Source of the DNA: Gottfriedia solisilvae
GTDB lineage: Bacteria > Bacillota > Bacilli > Bacillales > Bacillaceae_G
DNA: 64,000 nucleotides
Direction: 5' to 3'
NCBI RefSeq assembly: GCF_002128405.1
Contig: NZ_NETJ01000002.1
Coordinates: 496,001 to 560,000, forward strand
Position numbers and translations under genes: made by a program. Shown here in pieces: positions 7,645 through 15,740 of the stretch (the first letter of the stretch is position 1; each line of letters opens with the position of its first letter). The notes below the pieces were generated by a model, which was given only the letters and a program-made list of their open reading frames with translations, was not told the DNA's origin and did no database searches.

Positions 7645-8253
7645 ATGTATAATGATATAAAAGAGATTATCTTAAAATTAGAATCACACCGTCTTTGGAT
7701 TGAAACCATAGGAGAACAAGGTGAAAAACTTGGTATAGATGAGATTGATTTGCGAGGTTTTAATTTGTCCCAATATCCAATAGACCAAGCATATATTACA
7801 GCTTGTGTTTTTGATGGAATGAATTTAAATCATAAGGATATCTCGTCATCTTTACTATGTTCATCTACTTTTATATCTGCAAATTTAGAAGGTGCAGATT
7901 TCTGTAAATCTAATATCTCATATGTGGACTTCACAGATGCCAATATTAAAGATGCTAGACTTGCAGATACTGAATGTATTAAAACGGTATTTGTTAAAGC
8001 TGATTTATCAGATGCCAATTTAGTAGCAGGTCTTTTTGATAAGACGGATTTTAGTAACACGATTTTAATTAATGCTGATATACGATTAGCTACCTTTGAA
8101 GGGGTATTATTAAACGGAGCTAAATTAACTGGTATTCGAGGAATAGAAGAAGCTTTTATTAAAAGTATTAACATTGGTACATTAGAACAACCTGTAATTC
8201 TAATAGGTGAAGAAGCGAGGAATTGGTTAAAGGATAACAGTTTAAATAATTAA
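7645..8253 (+). CDS. Pentapeptide repeat protein (202 aa)
   Basis: An ATG follows AAGGGGG at 7632-7638. A central block of A(D/N)LXX-type pentapeptides (FISANLEGADFCKS, VDFTDANIKDARLADTE, KADLSDANLVAGLFDKTDF, LINADIRLATFEG) predicts a right-handed quadrilateral beta-helix. Family members include DNA-mimicking gyrase protectors (Qnr, MfpA), but many have no known role. The copy looks intact and is not membrane-bound. Confidence 0.85.
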   Translation: MYNDIKEIILKLESHRLWIETIGEQGEKLGIDEIDLRGFNLSQYPIDQAYITACVFDGMNLNHKDISSSLLCSSTFISANLEGADFCKSNISYVDFTDANIKDARLADTECIKTVFVKADLSDANLVAGLFDKTDFSNTILINADIRLATFEGVLLNGAKLTGIRGIEEAFIKSINIGTLEQPVILIGEEARNWLKDNSLNN

Positions 8254-8323
8254 GAGATAAACTAGTAAGTAATATAGATATCAAGTGTCAGGTTCAAGAA
8301 GCATAAATTTATGTTTGATTCTT

Positions 8324-8351
8324 ATGCAACTAACTGGCGCGTTAGTTGAAC
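8324..8351 (+). repeat. attC-like cassette junction (short)
   Basis: Consensus core 8328-8347, right box GTTGAAC. A shared terminator follows at 8365-8409 and the next gene is convergent. Confidence 0.85.
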
Positions 8352-8364
8352 AGTTGATATCAAA

Positions 8365-8409
8365 AAATCCTGTATCTATCTTTTTCAAGTAATCATAGAT
8401 ACAGGATTT
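8365..8409. terminator. Bidirectional terminator
   Basis: Arms AAATCCTGTATCTAT (8365-8379) and ATAGATACAGGATTT (8395-8409) lie between convergent genes, with A/T runs on both sides. Confidence 0.75.
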
Positions 8410-8417
8410 ATATTATT

Positions 8418-8993
8418 TTAGTTAATTTGTGCTTTGGTACTTTCTAGTGACCATTTACCATTCTTATATAGATAATTAAAAGATATTGTACGTTTATCTT
8501 CTTTATTTTTTGAACTAATAATGATCTGAAGTTCTCTACCTTCTACGAGACCGCTAACTTCAACATCATTCCATCCTTCCATTCTACTTGTCTTATTAAT
8601 TTCTATTAATTTACCTTCTATATGCATTCTTTCTTCAAAAAGAGCTATCGAACGCTTTGTTAATGTCATTTTTGTTTCTTTCGTAAAATAAATTTTATTT
8701 TCGATTGGTTTGTAAACTTTAGCTGAACAAATTAAAAATAACACTATCAAAATGATTGTTCCAGTAAGAGCTAGAATGGTGTGACTACGTTTTTTAGAGT
8801 AGTATTTTCCAACAATTATAAAATAAAACCAGTAAGGAAAACAAAACAACACTATTGGAATACCAAACCAAAAAATAGAAATGAATAACCAACCTGTAAC
8901 AAATTCAAGAGTTTCGGGTATTCCGCTAAAGAGCATAAGAATTACTGTTAATAGAAATGGTGCTGCGTAAAATAATATTGATTTAAACTTCAT
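8418..8993 (-). CDS. Membrane protein with a C-terminal extracellular domain (191 aa)
   Basis: An ATG with GAGGAG upstream on the minus strand. Three hydrophobic helices (about residues 5-23, 33-60 and 72-91) are followed by a soluble domain (MHIEGKLIEINKTSRMEGWN...) that reads like a small NTF2/DUF4878-like fold. Family and role unknown. It is convergent with the pentapeptide gene and shares its terminator. Confidence 0.65.
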   Translation of the reverse strand: MKFKSILFYAAPFLLTVILMLFSGIPETLEFVTGWLFISIFWFGIPIVLFCFPYWFYFIIVGKYYSKKRSHTILALTGTIILIVLFLICSAKVYKPIENKIYFTKETKMTLTKRSIALFEERMHIEGKLIEINKTSRMEGWNDVEVSGLVEGRELQIIISSKNKEDKRTISFNYLYKNGKWSLESTKAQIN

Positions 8994-9415
8994 AACTACT
9001 CCTCTATTTTAAAAATTAAAAAACCTATATAAATTTTTTTATATGTTATTACCACTTGATAGGATTTATTTATGATTAACTAAAAGTTTATCAGATTCTA
9101 TATAATACATATATAATTCTTAATTAACACTTAGTATAGCATTCTTTACTATACTAAACTGACAATAGGGAATCATTTGCATAGAGAAAAAACTAAAGGC
9201 TACTTCGGTGGCTTATTTTGTTGGAGTTTTTGGGATAATCAATAATTATAATATTGTAAGTCTTGATATGGATTTACCTTAGTTTATAGATGTTTCGTTT
9301 ATATTAATTTTAATCCCAAGTTATTAGCTGTTTATAGTTAAGAACAAGAAGGGATTAAAAAAGAAAAATAGAAGTATTGTTGTAAGAAACTGGTTTTTAA
9401 TAAGAAGGTGTATAA
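8994..9415. other. Region without a recognised gene, containing a terminator-type hairpin
   Basis: About 420 bp. A hairpin GGCTAC-TTCG-GTGGCT at 9198-9213 with TTTTG behind it is of the cassette-terminator family (compare 6645-6660), so a junction may have decayed here. No ORF with an RBS was found before the gene at 9416. Confidence 0.45.
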
Positions 9416-9892
9416 ATGAAATATGTTGTGCGAACAGAGATAAATTCTATACTTAATGAAAATATGATTCCAAAAGAGTTACTAAGTGAAGTCGGAATAC
9501 ATCATTGGGAAAATATCATACAAAATTTTGAACAGACCTTTATTAAAAAGCCTCATTATACTTCTCAAATATCTTGGTATTGGCAATTTCTAAAAAATGA
9601 TGGCTATTCCCTTCATTTCATAAATGATGATGCATATAAATATCTTCATAAGTTAATTGATGAAAATGAAAAAATATTTTTTATGGTAGAGGAAAATAGT
9701 GCTAAGCCCAAATTCTGGATTTATGAGGGGAACATAAAGATGATTCAAAAGGTAATTGAAGAGTCTTTTGCATTTGAGTATTATATCTTTTCAAAGAAAT
9801 TTGATTGGCTTATTTGTGAAAATCACCATGGTATTCTTAGTGGAGTCGGAGAAAAGGTTATTGGAAAAATGAAATTATGCTTATTAAACTAA
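9416..9892 (+). CDS. DUF6756-like protein (158 aa)
   Basis: An ATG follows GAAGGTG. Soluble protein whose last half (KPKFWIYEGNIKMIQKVIEE, then YYIFSKKFDWLICENHHGIL) matches my memory of DUF6756 proteins: FW.YEG, a helix, then EYYI..KK..WL.CENHH. Function unknown. Its TAA stop (9890-9892) lies inside the left arm of the following junction, so the recombination site supplies the stop codon. Confidence 0.7.
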   Translation: MKYVVRTEINSILNENMIPKELLSEVGIHHWENIIQNFEQTFIKKPHYTSQISWYWQFLKNDGYSLHFINDDAYKYLHKLIDENEKIFFMVEENSAKPKFWIYEGNIKMIQKVIEESFAFEYYIFSKKFDWLICENHHGILSGVGEKVIGKMKLCLLN

Positions 9893-9962
9893 CTGGCGCT
9901 TTAGTTGCATATCATAAAGTACTGTTAAACAGTCCTTTTGTTGTGTAAACGATTAGTTTGGT
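9883..9962 (+). repeat. attC-like cassette junction (composite, diverged R2)
   Basis: R1 core 9887-9906; it overlaps the stop codon of the preceding gene. Hairpin ACTGTT-AA-ACAGT about 9920-9932 with TTTTG; R2 recognisable only as GATTAGTTTGGT 9951-9962. Confidence 0.75.
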
Positions 9963-10033
9963 TTTTGAAGGATGGTTATTACTTACATTGAATATATAAT
10001 GTATACAAAAGGAATGTTAGGAGATAAAAACAA

Positions 10034-10465
10034 GTGGATAATCAAAGGTTTAGAGATACAGGTGAAACGATTATAGATTTTCTTGATAGTGTTCTTGTGG
10101 AATGTCCTCGCTGCCAAGAATGTGCTAATATAACTGGAAATCCGATAAAACAAAGACCAAAATTAATTTGTTCTAAGTGTGGATTAATAAGTACTCCTGA
10201 AATAGTAAGTTATGGTGGTAGTTCAGGCGAGTATTGTGGATTCTCATTGTGGCTAAAGTCCAATTGTTGTGGCAATATCTTATGGGTTTATAATAAGAAA
10301 CACCTTGATTATTTGGAAAGTTATGTTGGAGCAACTTTAAGAGAAGAATTTACTAATATAAATCAAAGTTTAGTTAGTAGGCTTCCATATTGGATAAAGA
10401 AATCTCAAAATAGGGAATCAATTTTAAAGTGTATTCTTAAACTAAGACAAAAATTGAATAATTGA
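10034..10465 (+). CDS. Zinc-ribbon cassette protein, paralogue 1 (143 aa)
   Basis: A GTG start; TTAGGAGA lies about 10 nt upstream. It has a four-cysteine ribbon, VECPRCQECANI (C-x2-C) and KLICSKCGL (C-x2-C), then GFSLWLKSNCCGNILWVYNKKHL and a basic C-terminus with RLPYWIKKSQNRESILKCI. The gene at 13003 has the same architecture. I recall related proteins, with GLPLWLQ..CCG..LWAYN..HL signatures, in Proteobacteria, including integron cassettes. DNA or RNA binding is possible but unproven. Confidence 0.75.
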   Translation: MDNQRFRDTGETIIDFLDSVLVECPRCQECANITGNPIKQRPKLICSKCGLISTPEIVSYGGSSGEYCGFSLWLKSNCCGNILWVYNKKHLDYLESYVGATLREEFTNINQSLVSRLPYWIKKSQNRESILKCILKLRQKLNN

Positions 10466-10472
10466 GATCCTT

Positions 10473-10558
10473 ATATAACTAACTGGCGCGTTAGTTACAT
10501 AGTAAGAGCTGCATAAATTGCAGCTTTTTTATTTAACTATTTGGCAGTTTAGTTGAAT
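10473..10558 (+). repeat. attC-like cassette junction (composite)
   Basis: R1 core 10477-10496; perfect hairpin AGCTGCA/TGCAGCT 10507-10525 with six T's; R2 TTGGCAGTTTAGTTGAAT 10541-10558. Confidence 0.85.
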
Positions 10559-10981
10559 AAGAAAATAGATGATTTTATAAAGATTGTAACAATCGATTAT
10601 TCAATTTAGTTATTAGACAGACGAGATTTTGCAATTGTTTAAGTCTCTAATTTCATGGACAACTATATTTCACATTTTTGCAGGTTTAATGGAACCCCTA
10701 GGTGATTTGTGTAAAAGCTATAGGAGCTTCCATCAATTGCTTGGAAAGTAAAGGCTTCCATATAGACTCCATTGGTAAATTAGTATGTTAAACAATTTTA
10801 TAATTTTTCCTAGATAAAATGAATGAGCCCCTAGTACACTAGGGGTTTCATTTAAAGCTTGAGAAAGGCTTATTTTAATATATTATACTTGGGGTATGAA
10901 AAATAACTTTTCAGAGGAGTTATTTAAAAAAGTTCGTGCCATTATTATTTGAGAGTGTAATTGATTAACAGAGTATTCACT
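10559..10981. other. Region without a recognised gene (about 420 bp)
   Basis: No ORF with an RBS. It contains one clear hairpin, CCCCTAGT/ACTAGGGG at 10828-10845 followed by TTTCATTT, probably a terminator of a lost gene. Confidence 0.45.
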
Positions 10982-11365
10982 TTAAGAATTTCTTTTAAAA
11001 ATTTCAACTAAAGTTTTATTATTTGCATTAATCTCAACCAGTTCTGATTTTATGTGGATAAGCTCATTGTATATTTTTTCTAATAGCTCATTGTTCAGGG
11101 GCAACTCTAAATTTTCTTTTTTTGGAGCAGATTTTGGAATTGAAATTGAATTAGGTTGATTGATCTTTCCAAGATCCTGTACAGATTTCATTAGCGAATC
11201 ATCTTTAAAAAGATTTTGTGCCATCCTCATAATTGAACTCATATCTATAGTAGTTTCATTTGCCGTAAGATTATTTGCTAGTTTTATAATACTTTCTTTT
11301 TTAAAATCATTAATATCACTTGATTGAGGGAGTGTTTGCTCATTATTCGATTTATCATTATTCAT
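10982..11365 (-). CDS. Hydrophilic protein with C-terminal coiled coil (127 aa)
   Basis: An ATG with AAGGTGGG upstream on the minus strand. The N-terminal half is low-complexity, rich in N, S, D and K; the end (LNNELLEKIYNELIHIKSEL VEINANNKTLVEIFKRN) forms a heptad-like helix. No membrane segment or signal peptide. It lies downstream of the 42-aa gene at 11519 on the same strand, so the two may share an operon. Family unrecognised; a spore or cell-envelope role would be guesswork. Confidence 0.6.
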   Translation of the reverse strand: MNNDKSNNEQTLPQSSDINDFKKESIIKLANNLTANETTIDMSSIMRMAQNLFKDDSLMKSVQDLGKINQPNSISIPKSAPKKENLELPLNNELLEKIYNELIHIKSELVEINANNKTLVEIFKRNS

Positions 11366-11417
11366 TTAAAAAGCCCACCTTCATATAAATTTAAAAATTT
11401 TGATTTTCCTAAAAATA

Positions 11418-11456
11418 ACCTAGAAGATTATTAAATCATATAAAAATCTTCTAGGT
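11418..11456. terminator. Hairpin between two minus-strand genes
   Basis: Arms ACCTAGAAGAT (11418-11428) and ATCTTCTAGGT (11446-11456), perfect 11-bp stem. It could terminate or process the transcript of the 42-aa gene before the 127-aa gene. Confidence 0.5.
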
Positions 11457-11518
11457 GCAATCTTCTAGGTGCTTTGCCCACATTTAGATGGGCTCGTCTT
11501 TATTTTTAGTGCAATTGA

Positions 11519-11647
11519 TTAACTGCATCCAAGTGTTTCACAGATAGCAGCTAAAATAGGTGCTTGCTCAGCACCCAGTAATGATGCTAAAAGCAATGCA
11601 ACCAAAAGCACTACTACAATAAGAAAAGTTGCAAGGTTGAATGGCAT
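11519..11647 (-). CDS. Hydrophobic microprotein (42 aa)
   Basis: An ATG preceded by a very strong GAAAGGGGGG on the minus strand. The sequence MPFNLATFLIVVVLLVALLL continues as a single helix, then ends in AICETLGCS with two cysteines. The strong RBS and size resemble small membrane or spore-associated peptides of Bacillaceae, but I cannot assign a family. Confidence 0.6.
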   Translation of the reverse strand: MPFNLATFLIVVVLLVALLLASLLGAEQAPILAAICETLGCS

Positions 11648-11845
11648 TTTTTTCCCCCCTTTCATTCGAAATATGAATCAAATGATATCCTAACAGGACT
11701 ATCATATTTTATACATATGTTTAATAGGACAAGCTTGTCTATGACTAAGACCTATCATTAAACTTGGTAATTTTTTACATTTATTGCTATTGATGATGAA
11801 TCTATCTTTATTGTGTATATTGCTAATGTTATTTGATAGTTTTAG

Positions 11846-11902
11846 AACCAACTCATGCAATAGTCGATTTTTTTATTGAGCTAAATGGCAGTTTAGTTCA
11901 AT
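11846..11902 (+). repeat. Degenerate junction with intact R2
   Basis: Remnant AACCAACTCATGC, then ATAGTCGATTTTTTT (right arm and T-run of an ATCGACT/AGTCGAT hairpin), then R2 CTAAATGGCAGTTTAGTTCAAT 11881-11902. The left repeat is lost. Confidence 0.6.
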
Positions 11903-11938
11903 AATAAAAACAGAAATTAATGTGATATATTAATAATA

Positions 11939-12121
11939 ATTGAATATGATACAGGTATCGATGAATTATATTGTTTAGACTTTAATAAACTAAATGGAGA
12001 AAACGAACCTGCTGTTGTATCTATTAATTTGGGAATAGACTTTAGTGAACAATCAATAGAACTTATTGCAGATGATTTTGGCGATTTCTTATTAGAACTA
12101 ATTCAAGAGGAATTAGAGTAA
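11939..12121 (+). pseudogene. C-terminal fragment of an SMI1/KNR4-type gene
   Basis: The frame reads EYDTGIDELYCLDFNKLNGE, EPAVVSIN and DDFGDFLLELIQEELE then TAA (12119-12121). This is the typical end of SMI1/KNR4 immunity proteins (YCLDF...G.EP.VV..., DF..FL..L). The N-terminal two thirds are missing and there is no start codon or RBS. Confidence 0.7.
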
Positions 12122-12130
12122 TTTAAAATT

Positions 12131-12274
12131 TTGCTATGCAACTATACCAAAAGAATTCTCTTAAATGAACTTATAGAGCTTCATGAAGAAAAGAGCTCAT
12201 GTATGGCATACGAGGTTATAGAGATTGAAGATTCTACGTTGAAGCAAATTCCTAGCATTATTAGAAGATACTAA
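12131..12274 (+). pseudogene. Possible gene remnant
   Basis: An open frame reads LLCNYTKRILLNELIELHEE and continues EVIEIEDSTLKQIPSIIRRY then TAA. The composition is coding-like, but it has no proper start or RBS and sits right behind the SMI1 fragment. Unrecognised. Confidence 0.3.
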
Positions 12275-12335
12275 TACAAAAACTCTAGATAACTAAGGAT
12301 AAGTCTAGTATTTAGAAAGAAATAGGGTAGAAAAA

Positions 12336-12385
12336 GGGCTATACAATAGCTCTTCTAATTCAACTAACGCATGCTTTAGTTCAAA
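12336..12385 (+). repeat. attC-like cassette junction (short) preceded by a hairpin
   Basis: Hairpin AGGGCTAT/ATAGCTCTT 12335-12353, then core 12362-12381 with variant spacer GCATGC and right arm TTTAGTT; left box ATTCAAC 12358-12364. Here the hairpin lies before, not after, the repeat. Confidence 0.75.
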
Positions 12386-12414
12386 ATCGAGAGTATCTAG
12401 TGGAAGGTGGAAAC

Positions 12415-12837
12415 ATGAATAATATAGAACAAAAAAGTGTATTTAATATTTTTCACGATGGTACTATTATTCAATTCTTTGAAAGTACTAAAAAGATATC
12501 AATTGAAATCGAAATCGAATATTTAGCTGAGCTAATTAATCAGAACTTTAGATCTTTTATATGTGAGTTAATAAACTGCGAAGAAATCAACTTCAAATTT
12601 TGGGAAGAAAATAATAATACAGTTAATGATTTAGAGATACTGAAAAAGTATGAATTAGAAATTTTAGAGGCAGAAGAAATGGATGATAAAATCGTTGTAA
12701 AATGCTTAAGTAATATAAATACAGGTGGTAATCTCTACATAAAAACAGAAAGCATAAAAATATATGATAAAGATAAGCGAGAAATTTCAATTAGTAAACT
12801 TGCAGAAGTAAGTCATCAATATTGGAACACAAGATAA
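12415..12837 (+). CDS. Acidic cassette protein of unknown function (140 aa)
   Basis: ATG 12415 is preferred because AAGGTGG at 12404-12410 precedes it; an in-frame GTG at 12400 overlaps that RBS. A soluble beta-rich protein (FNIFHDGTIIQFFESTKKIS then IEIEIEYLAELI). I recall FHDG... proteins in cassette-like settings but know no function. No catalytic motif stands out. Confidence 0.65.
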   Translation: MNNIEQKSVFNIFHDGTIIQFFESTKKISIEIEIEYLAELINQNFRSFICELINCEEINFKFWEENNNTVNDLEILKKYELEILEAEEMDDKIVVKCLSNINTGGNLYIKTESIKIYDKDKREISISKLAEVSHQYWNTR

Positions 12838-12846
12838 TCAGTCCTT

Positions 12847-12928
12847 ATGCAACTAACTGGCGCGTTAGTTGTATTACTCCTGAGAACCTTCATAGGTTCC
12901 TTTTTTATTAAGCAGATTTGCTAAATAA
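12847..12928 (+). repeat. attC-like cassette junction (composite, poor R2)
   Basis: Consensus core 12851-12870; hairpin GAACCT/AGGTTC about 12884-12899 with T-run; R2 doubtful (AAGCAGATTTGC 12910-12921). Confidence 0.75.
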
Positions 12929-13002
12929 GAATCAATTATTTTAAAAGATAATGTTATATAATTTAAATTAATACTTAACATTTGAATGTAGGTGAGGGTT
13001 TT

Positions 13003-13485
13003 ATGATAGAAGGTGTTGGTGGAGGATTAATAGCATATTCAGACTTGATTCTCGTTCAGTGTCCTGAATGTAGAAGTTGCGCAAGAATTACTACACCGAA
13101 TAATGCAAAAGGTCTAATTAATCCAAGATATATGGGACATGAATCAAAACGCTTACAATGCATCAAATGCGGATTAACTAAAGAAGTTCATCCAAAAAGA
13201 AGGTGGGATAATCTTTGGGCTTATACCCATGAATTGTTTGATGAAAAACAGGGCTTAGATTGGTACTTTGGTTTACCATTGTATCTTCAGATTCAATGTT
13301 GTGGGCACAAAATGTGGTTCTTTAATTTTGACCATCTTTCTCTAGTCGAAAAATATATAAAAAAAAATATCAGACCTTCTGGTTTATATTATCTTAGTAT
13401 TGAGAGTAGACTTCCTAAGTGGATGAAACTTTCGAAGAATAGAGAAGAAGTTCTTAAAGCAATTACAAAATTAAAACAACAATAA
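13003..13485 (+). CDS. Zinc-ribbon cassette protein, paralogue 2 (160 aa)
   Basis: ATG 13003 follows AGGTGAGG at 12990-12997. Same plan as the gene at 10034: VQCPECRSCARI and RLQCIKCGL supply four cysteines, then GLPLYLQIQCCGHKMWFFNFDHL and RLPKWMKLSKNREEVLKAI. It has a longer insert (HPKRRWDNLWAYTHELFDEK) after the ribbon. The two copies lie 3 kb apart with a different cassette between them, so they look like independently acquired family members rather than a tandem duplication. Confidence 0.75.
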   Translation: MIEGVGGGLIAYSDLILVQCPECRSCARITTPNNAKGLINPRYMGHESKRLQCIKCGLTKEVHPKRRWDNLWAYTHELFDEKQGLDWYFGLPLYLQIQCCGHKMWFFNFDHLSLVEKYIKKNIRPSGLYYLSIESRLPKWMKLSKNREEVLKAITKLKQQ

Positions 13486-13504
13486 TTTTATTTTTTTATT
13501 TCTT

Positions 13505-13595
13505 ATTCAACTAACTGGCGCGTTAGTTGTACTACTATAGAGGATGATCATTATTCGATCATCCTCTATTTTACTAACTGGCAGGATTGTTGAAC
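13505..13595 (+). repeat. attC-like cassette junction (composite)
   Basis: Consensus core 13509-13528; long hairpin 13538-13568 (TAGAGGATGATC/GATCATCCTCTA) with T's; R2 ACTAACTGGCAGGATTGTTGAAC 13573-13595. Confidence 0.85.
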
Positions 13596-13645
13596 AAGGG
13601 CATATAAATTATAAATAAACAATAAATATACAAGGATGTGAACAA

Positions 13646-13897
13646 ATGGAACAAGCTGGTTTCTATTGGGTAGGACTCGTCTTCTGGGGATTAATTGGTA
13701 CTGGATTGTTTCTTTTTGCATGGGGTCTTTGGAAAAAATCTTGGAAGTCTTTTCTAGTAAGTGGAATGGCGTTATTTCTTCCAATGTTATATTTCGGTGG
13801 TGCCAATAATTGGTTTAGATTGCTTGCCCTTATTCCTTTAATTCCTTTCACACTAGCTTTTTACACAAAAAAAGAATTTAAGAATACAAAATATTGA
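13646..13897 (+). CDS. Small membrane protein (83 aa)
   Basis: An ATG follows AAGGATG. Three short hydrophobic helices (about residues 7-27, 33-49 and 55-73) with WxxxLxFWG and YFGGANNWFRLLALIPLIP segments. Unrecognised. Followed only by a left half junction (13909-13918). Confidence 0.6.
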   Translation: MEQAGFYWVGLVFWGLIGTGLFLFAWGLWKKSWKSFLVSGMALFLPMLYFGGANNWFRLLALIPLIPFTLAFYTKKEFKNTKY

Positions 13898-13907
13898 GTG
13901 GAGTGTT

Positions 13908-13918
13908 GTTCAACTAAC
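13908..13918 (+). repeat. Left half of a junction repeat
   Basis: GTTCAACTAAC, the left box and left arm only; the spacer and right arm are gone. It separates the 83-aa gene from the DUF3916 gene. Confidence 0.5.
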
Positions 13919-13974
13919 AATAGTATTATTTAAGTATTTTTCCTTCATAATATTTTATTAGAGCGAGGTAATGT

Positions 13975-14505
13975 ATGAGAGAAAAAAAGATTAGGGGTAT
14001 AAAGAGAAAATCGAATAAATTAATTAAACGAATTATAGAAAATACAGCTGTATTCCCAAAAGATTTTTATAATGAACGATACTGGCATATGCATTTACCT
14101 GTATCTCAAAGCTTTATTAATTCAAAAAAGACTCCTCTAAAAATTAAACGTTTATGCATTCAAACATTGATTGATCAAGCATCAATGTTAATTGAAAATA
14201 AACCTAATAGTTCTGAAACATTTAGAGTTGTTGTAGCGATTGATTTACCAGACCTATTTAGCTCTCAAATTATTGTGTTTAAGGGTGATAGTTATTTTAA
14301 TAGTTTTTTTGATAGGGATGATGAATTTCAAAAATGGATACCACTAACAGATAATAGAAATTTGAAATCAGAATGGAATCTCGTTATTCCAAAAGAAATG
14401 CAAACCATTGGATATAACGAAATTATTTCAGATTATGTTGAAGATACAGATGATATTGATGTGACTCATGAAGGTGAGATTTGGTTTATTGGTGAATTAA
14501 ATTAA
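13975..14505 (+). CDS. DUF3916 family protein, copy 1 (176 aa)
   Basis: An ATG follows GCGAGGTA. The N-terminus (KKIRGIKRKSNKLIKRI) matches the basic start of DUF3916 proteins as I remember them and aligns with the second copy at 31162 (KKIRGLKRRFRNLNRYI). Both then share a Q.LID......L region, an L..PD strand and a C-terminal G(E/Q)IW.IG. Soluble, function unknown; the paralogues are about 17 kb apart. Confidence 0.75.
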   Translation: MREKKIRGIKRKSNKLIKRIIENTAVFPKDFYNERYWHMHLPVSQSFINSKKTPLKIKRLCIQTLIDQASMLIENKPNSSETFRVVVAIDLPDLFSSQIIVFKGDSYFNSFFDRDDEFQKWIPLTDNRNLKSEWNLVIPKEMQTIGYNEIISDYVEDTDDIDVTHEGEIWFIGELN

Positions 14506-14514
14506 TAAAATCTT

Positions 14515-14576
14515 ATTCAACTAAATGGCGCATTAGTTACAAATGAAGGAGTCGATAAAGATCGACTCTTTTTTTA
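14515..14576 (+). repeat. attC-like junction with terminator, R2 not seen
   Basis: Core 14519-14538 (AACTAAATGGCGCATTAGTT); perfect hairpin GAGTCGAT/ATCGACTC 14549-14568 with eight T's. Confidence 0.8.
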
Positions 14577-14670
14577 GTATTTTTCAATTTGATAGATAAG
14601 AAATTAAAAAACAAAACATGGAAAACAAATGATAAAATGGAAATATATTACAATTAAGGTGGTTAGTTAT

Positions 14671-15111
14671 TTGAAGACTAAATTTATATCTATTATGTTT
14701 TTAATTCTCTTATTATTAACGGGATGTGTGAAAGAAATTAAATTAAAGGATATCGAGAAGATAAAAGTAGTATTAGTTAAGAAAGAAACAAGACCAGGTA
14801 TTATTATTTACAAAATGAAATTAATTAATGGTAGCGATTTTGTTATAAAACAAAATAATAAATATGTATCATTTCCAATCGAATTAAACGAAAACGCGCA
14901 TAAGGGTAATGAATATAAAATCGAGGTTAAAGGCAACAAATTAGATATTCAGCCTGGAGAAGAATATACATTAAATGTAATAATGCCGATGGAAGGCATA
15001 GATAAATCTGTGTTGGCACTGGATACTCCAAGCTATGAATTAAAAGGATATTTAGAAAAAGTAGACAATAAACATCTTTTTAGCGTCGGTGGTGCTTTAA
15101 TAAATAAGTAA
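14671..15111 (+). CDS. Lipoprotein (146 aa)
   Basis: The start at TTG 14671 follows AAGGTGG at 14656-14662; it yields MKTKFISIMFLILLLLTGC, a compact lipoprotein signal with lipobox LLTGC. The mature domain is beta-rich (KMKLINGSDFVIKQNNKYVS, LDIQPGEEYTLNVIMP), like an immunoglobulin-type fold. Ligand unknown. Unlike most cassettes it has no hairpin after its junction. Confidence 0.7.
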   Translation: MKTKFISIMFLILLLLTGCVKEIKLKDIEKIKVVLVKKETRPGIIIYKMKLINGSDFVIKQNNKYVSFPIELNENAHKGNEYKIEVKGNKLDIQPGEEYTLNVIMPMEGIDKSVLALDTPSYELKGYLEKVDNKHLFSVGGALINK

Positions 15112-15116
15112 AACAC

Positions 15117-15146
15117 TTTTCAAACTAACGGATGCGTTAGTTGAAT
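15117..15146 (+). repeat. attC-like cassette junction (short)
   Basis: Core 15123-15142 with spacer GGATGC; right box GTTGAAT. The next RBS follows within 60 bp. Confidence 0.85.
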
Positions 15147-15206
15147 ATGTAACGCTCTCTTCGAATAATAATTACTAAAAAGTAATAGAAAGAAAGGGAG
15201 AATTTA

Positions 15207-15572
15207 ATGAATAGCAAAAATTTAATTATTGCCTCAGTAATTTTATCTTTAGGAATAATTATCGGCTGTTTACTCCTATCTCTTAAGTTTAGCTCAAGTA
15301 TTAAAGTACCAAATAATAAAATAGTTGTAGAAAATAAAGTATTGATGGATATTAATGAGGCATCAAAATTTCTCGGACTATCTGTTGATGAGATAAAAGA
15401 AATTATTAATGCTGAACAAGAATCCCTCGACAAGTATGGTGGTTTTAATGGAATAAGATTACCCTTTATAGTAATAAATAGAAGTTACTTTTTTGAAAGA
15501 ACTTCACTTATGATTTGGGTAAAAGATAGTTTCGATAATCATAGAATTTATAATGATGGAAAAATGAATTAA
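15207..15572 (+). CDS. Membrane-anchored protein with excisionase-like helix pair (121 aa)
   Basis: An ATG follows GAAAGGGAGA. N-terminal helix (residues 6-28) anchors the protein. Then MDINEASKFLGLSVDEIKEI resembles the DNA-binding helices of helix-turn-helix_17/excisionase domains, followed by RLPFIVINRSYFFER. Membrane anchoring makes DNA binding uncertain. Unrecognised as a family. Confidence 0.6.
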   Translation: MNSKNLIIASVILSLGIIIGCLLLSLKFSSSIKVPNNKIVVENKVLMDINEASKFLGLSVDEIKEIINAEQESLDKYGGFNGIRLPFIVINRSYFFERTSLMIWVKDSFDNHRIYNDGKMN

Positions 15573-15584
15573 TTAAAAGGAATT

Positions 15585-15666
15585 ATTTAACTAACGCATG
15601 CGTTAATTGAAAATCACTGAGTTGCTTCGGCAGCTCTTTTTCTTGTAACTGGCAATTTAGTTGAAC
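15585..15666 (+). repeat. attC-like cassette junction (composite)
   Basis: Core 15589-15608 (spacer GCATGC); left box ATTTAAC fits RYYYAAC; hairpin GAGTTGC-TTCG-GCAGCTC 15619-15636; R2 AACTGGCAATTTAGTTGAAC 15647-15666. Confidence 0.85.
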
Positions 15667-15740
15667 AACGATTGATATATTAAGGTTAACAAAACTACTT
15701 TGTTAAAGGATGAAAAGAATATAGGAACCTTTAAACTAAA

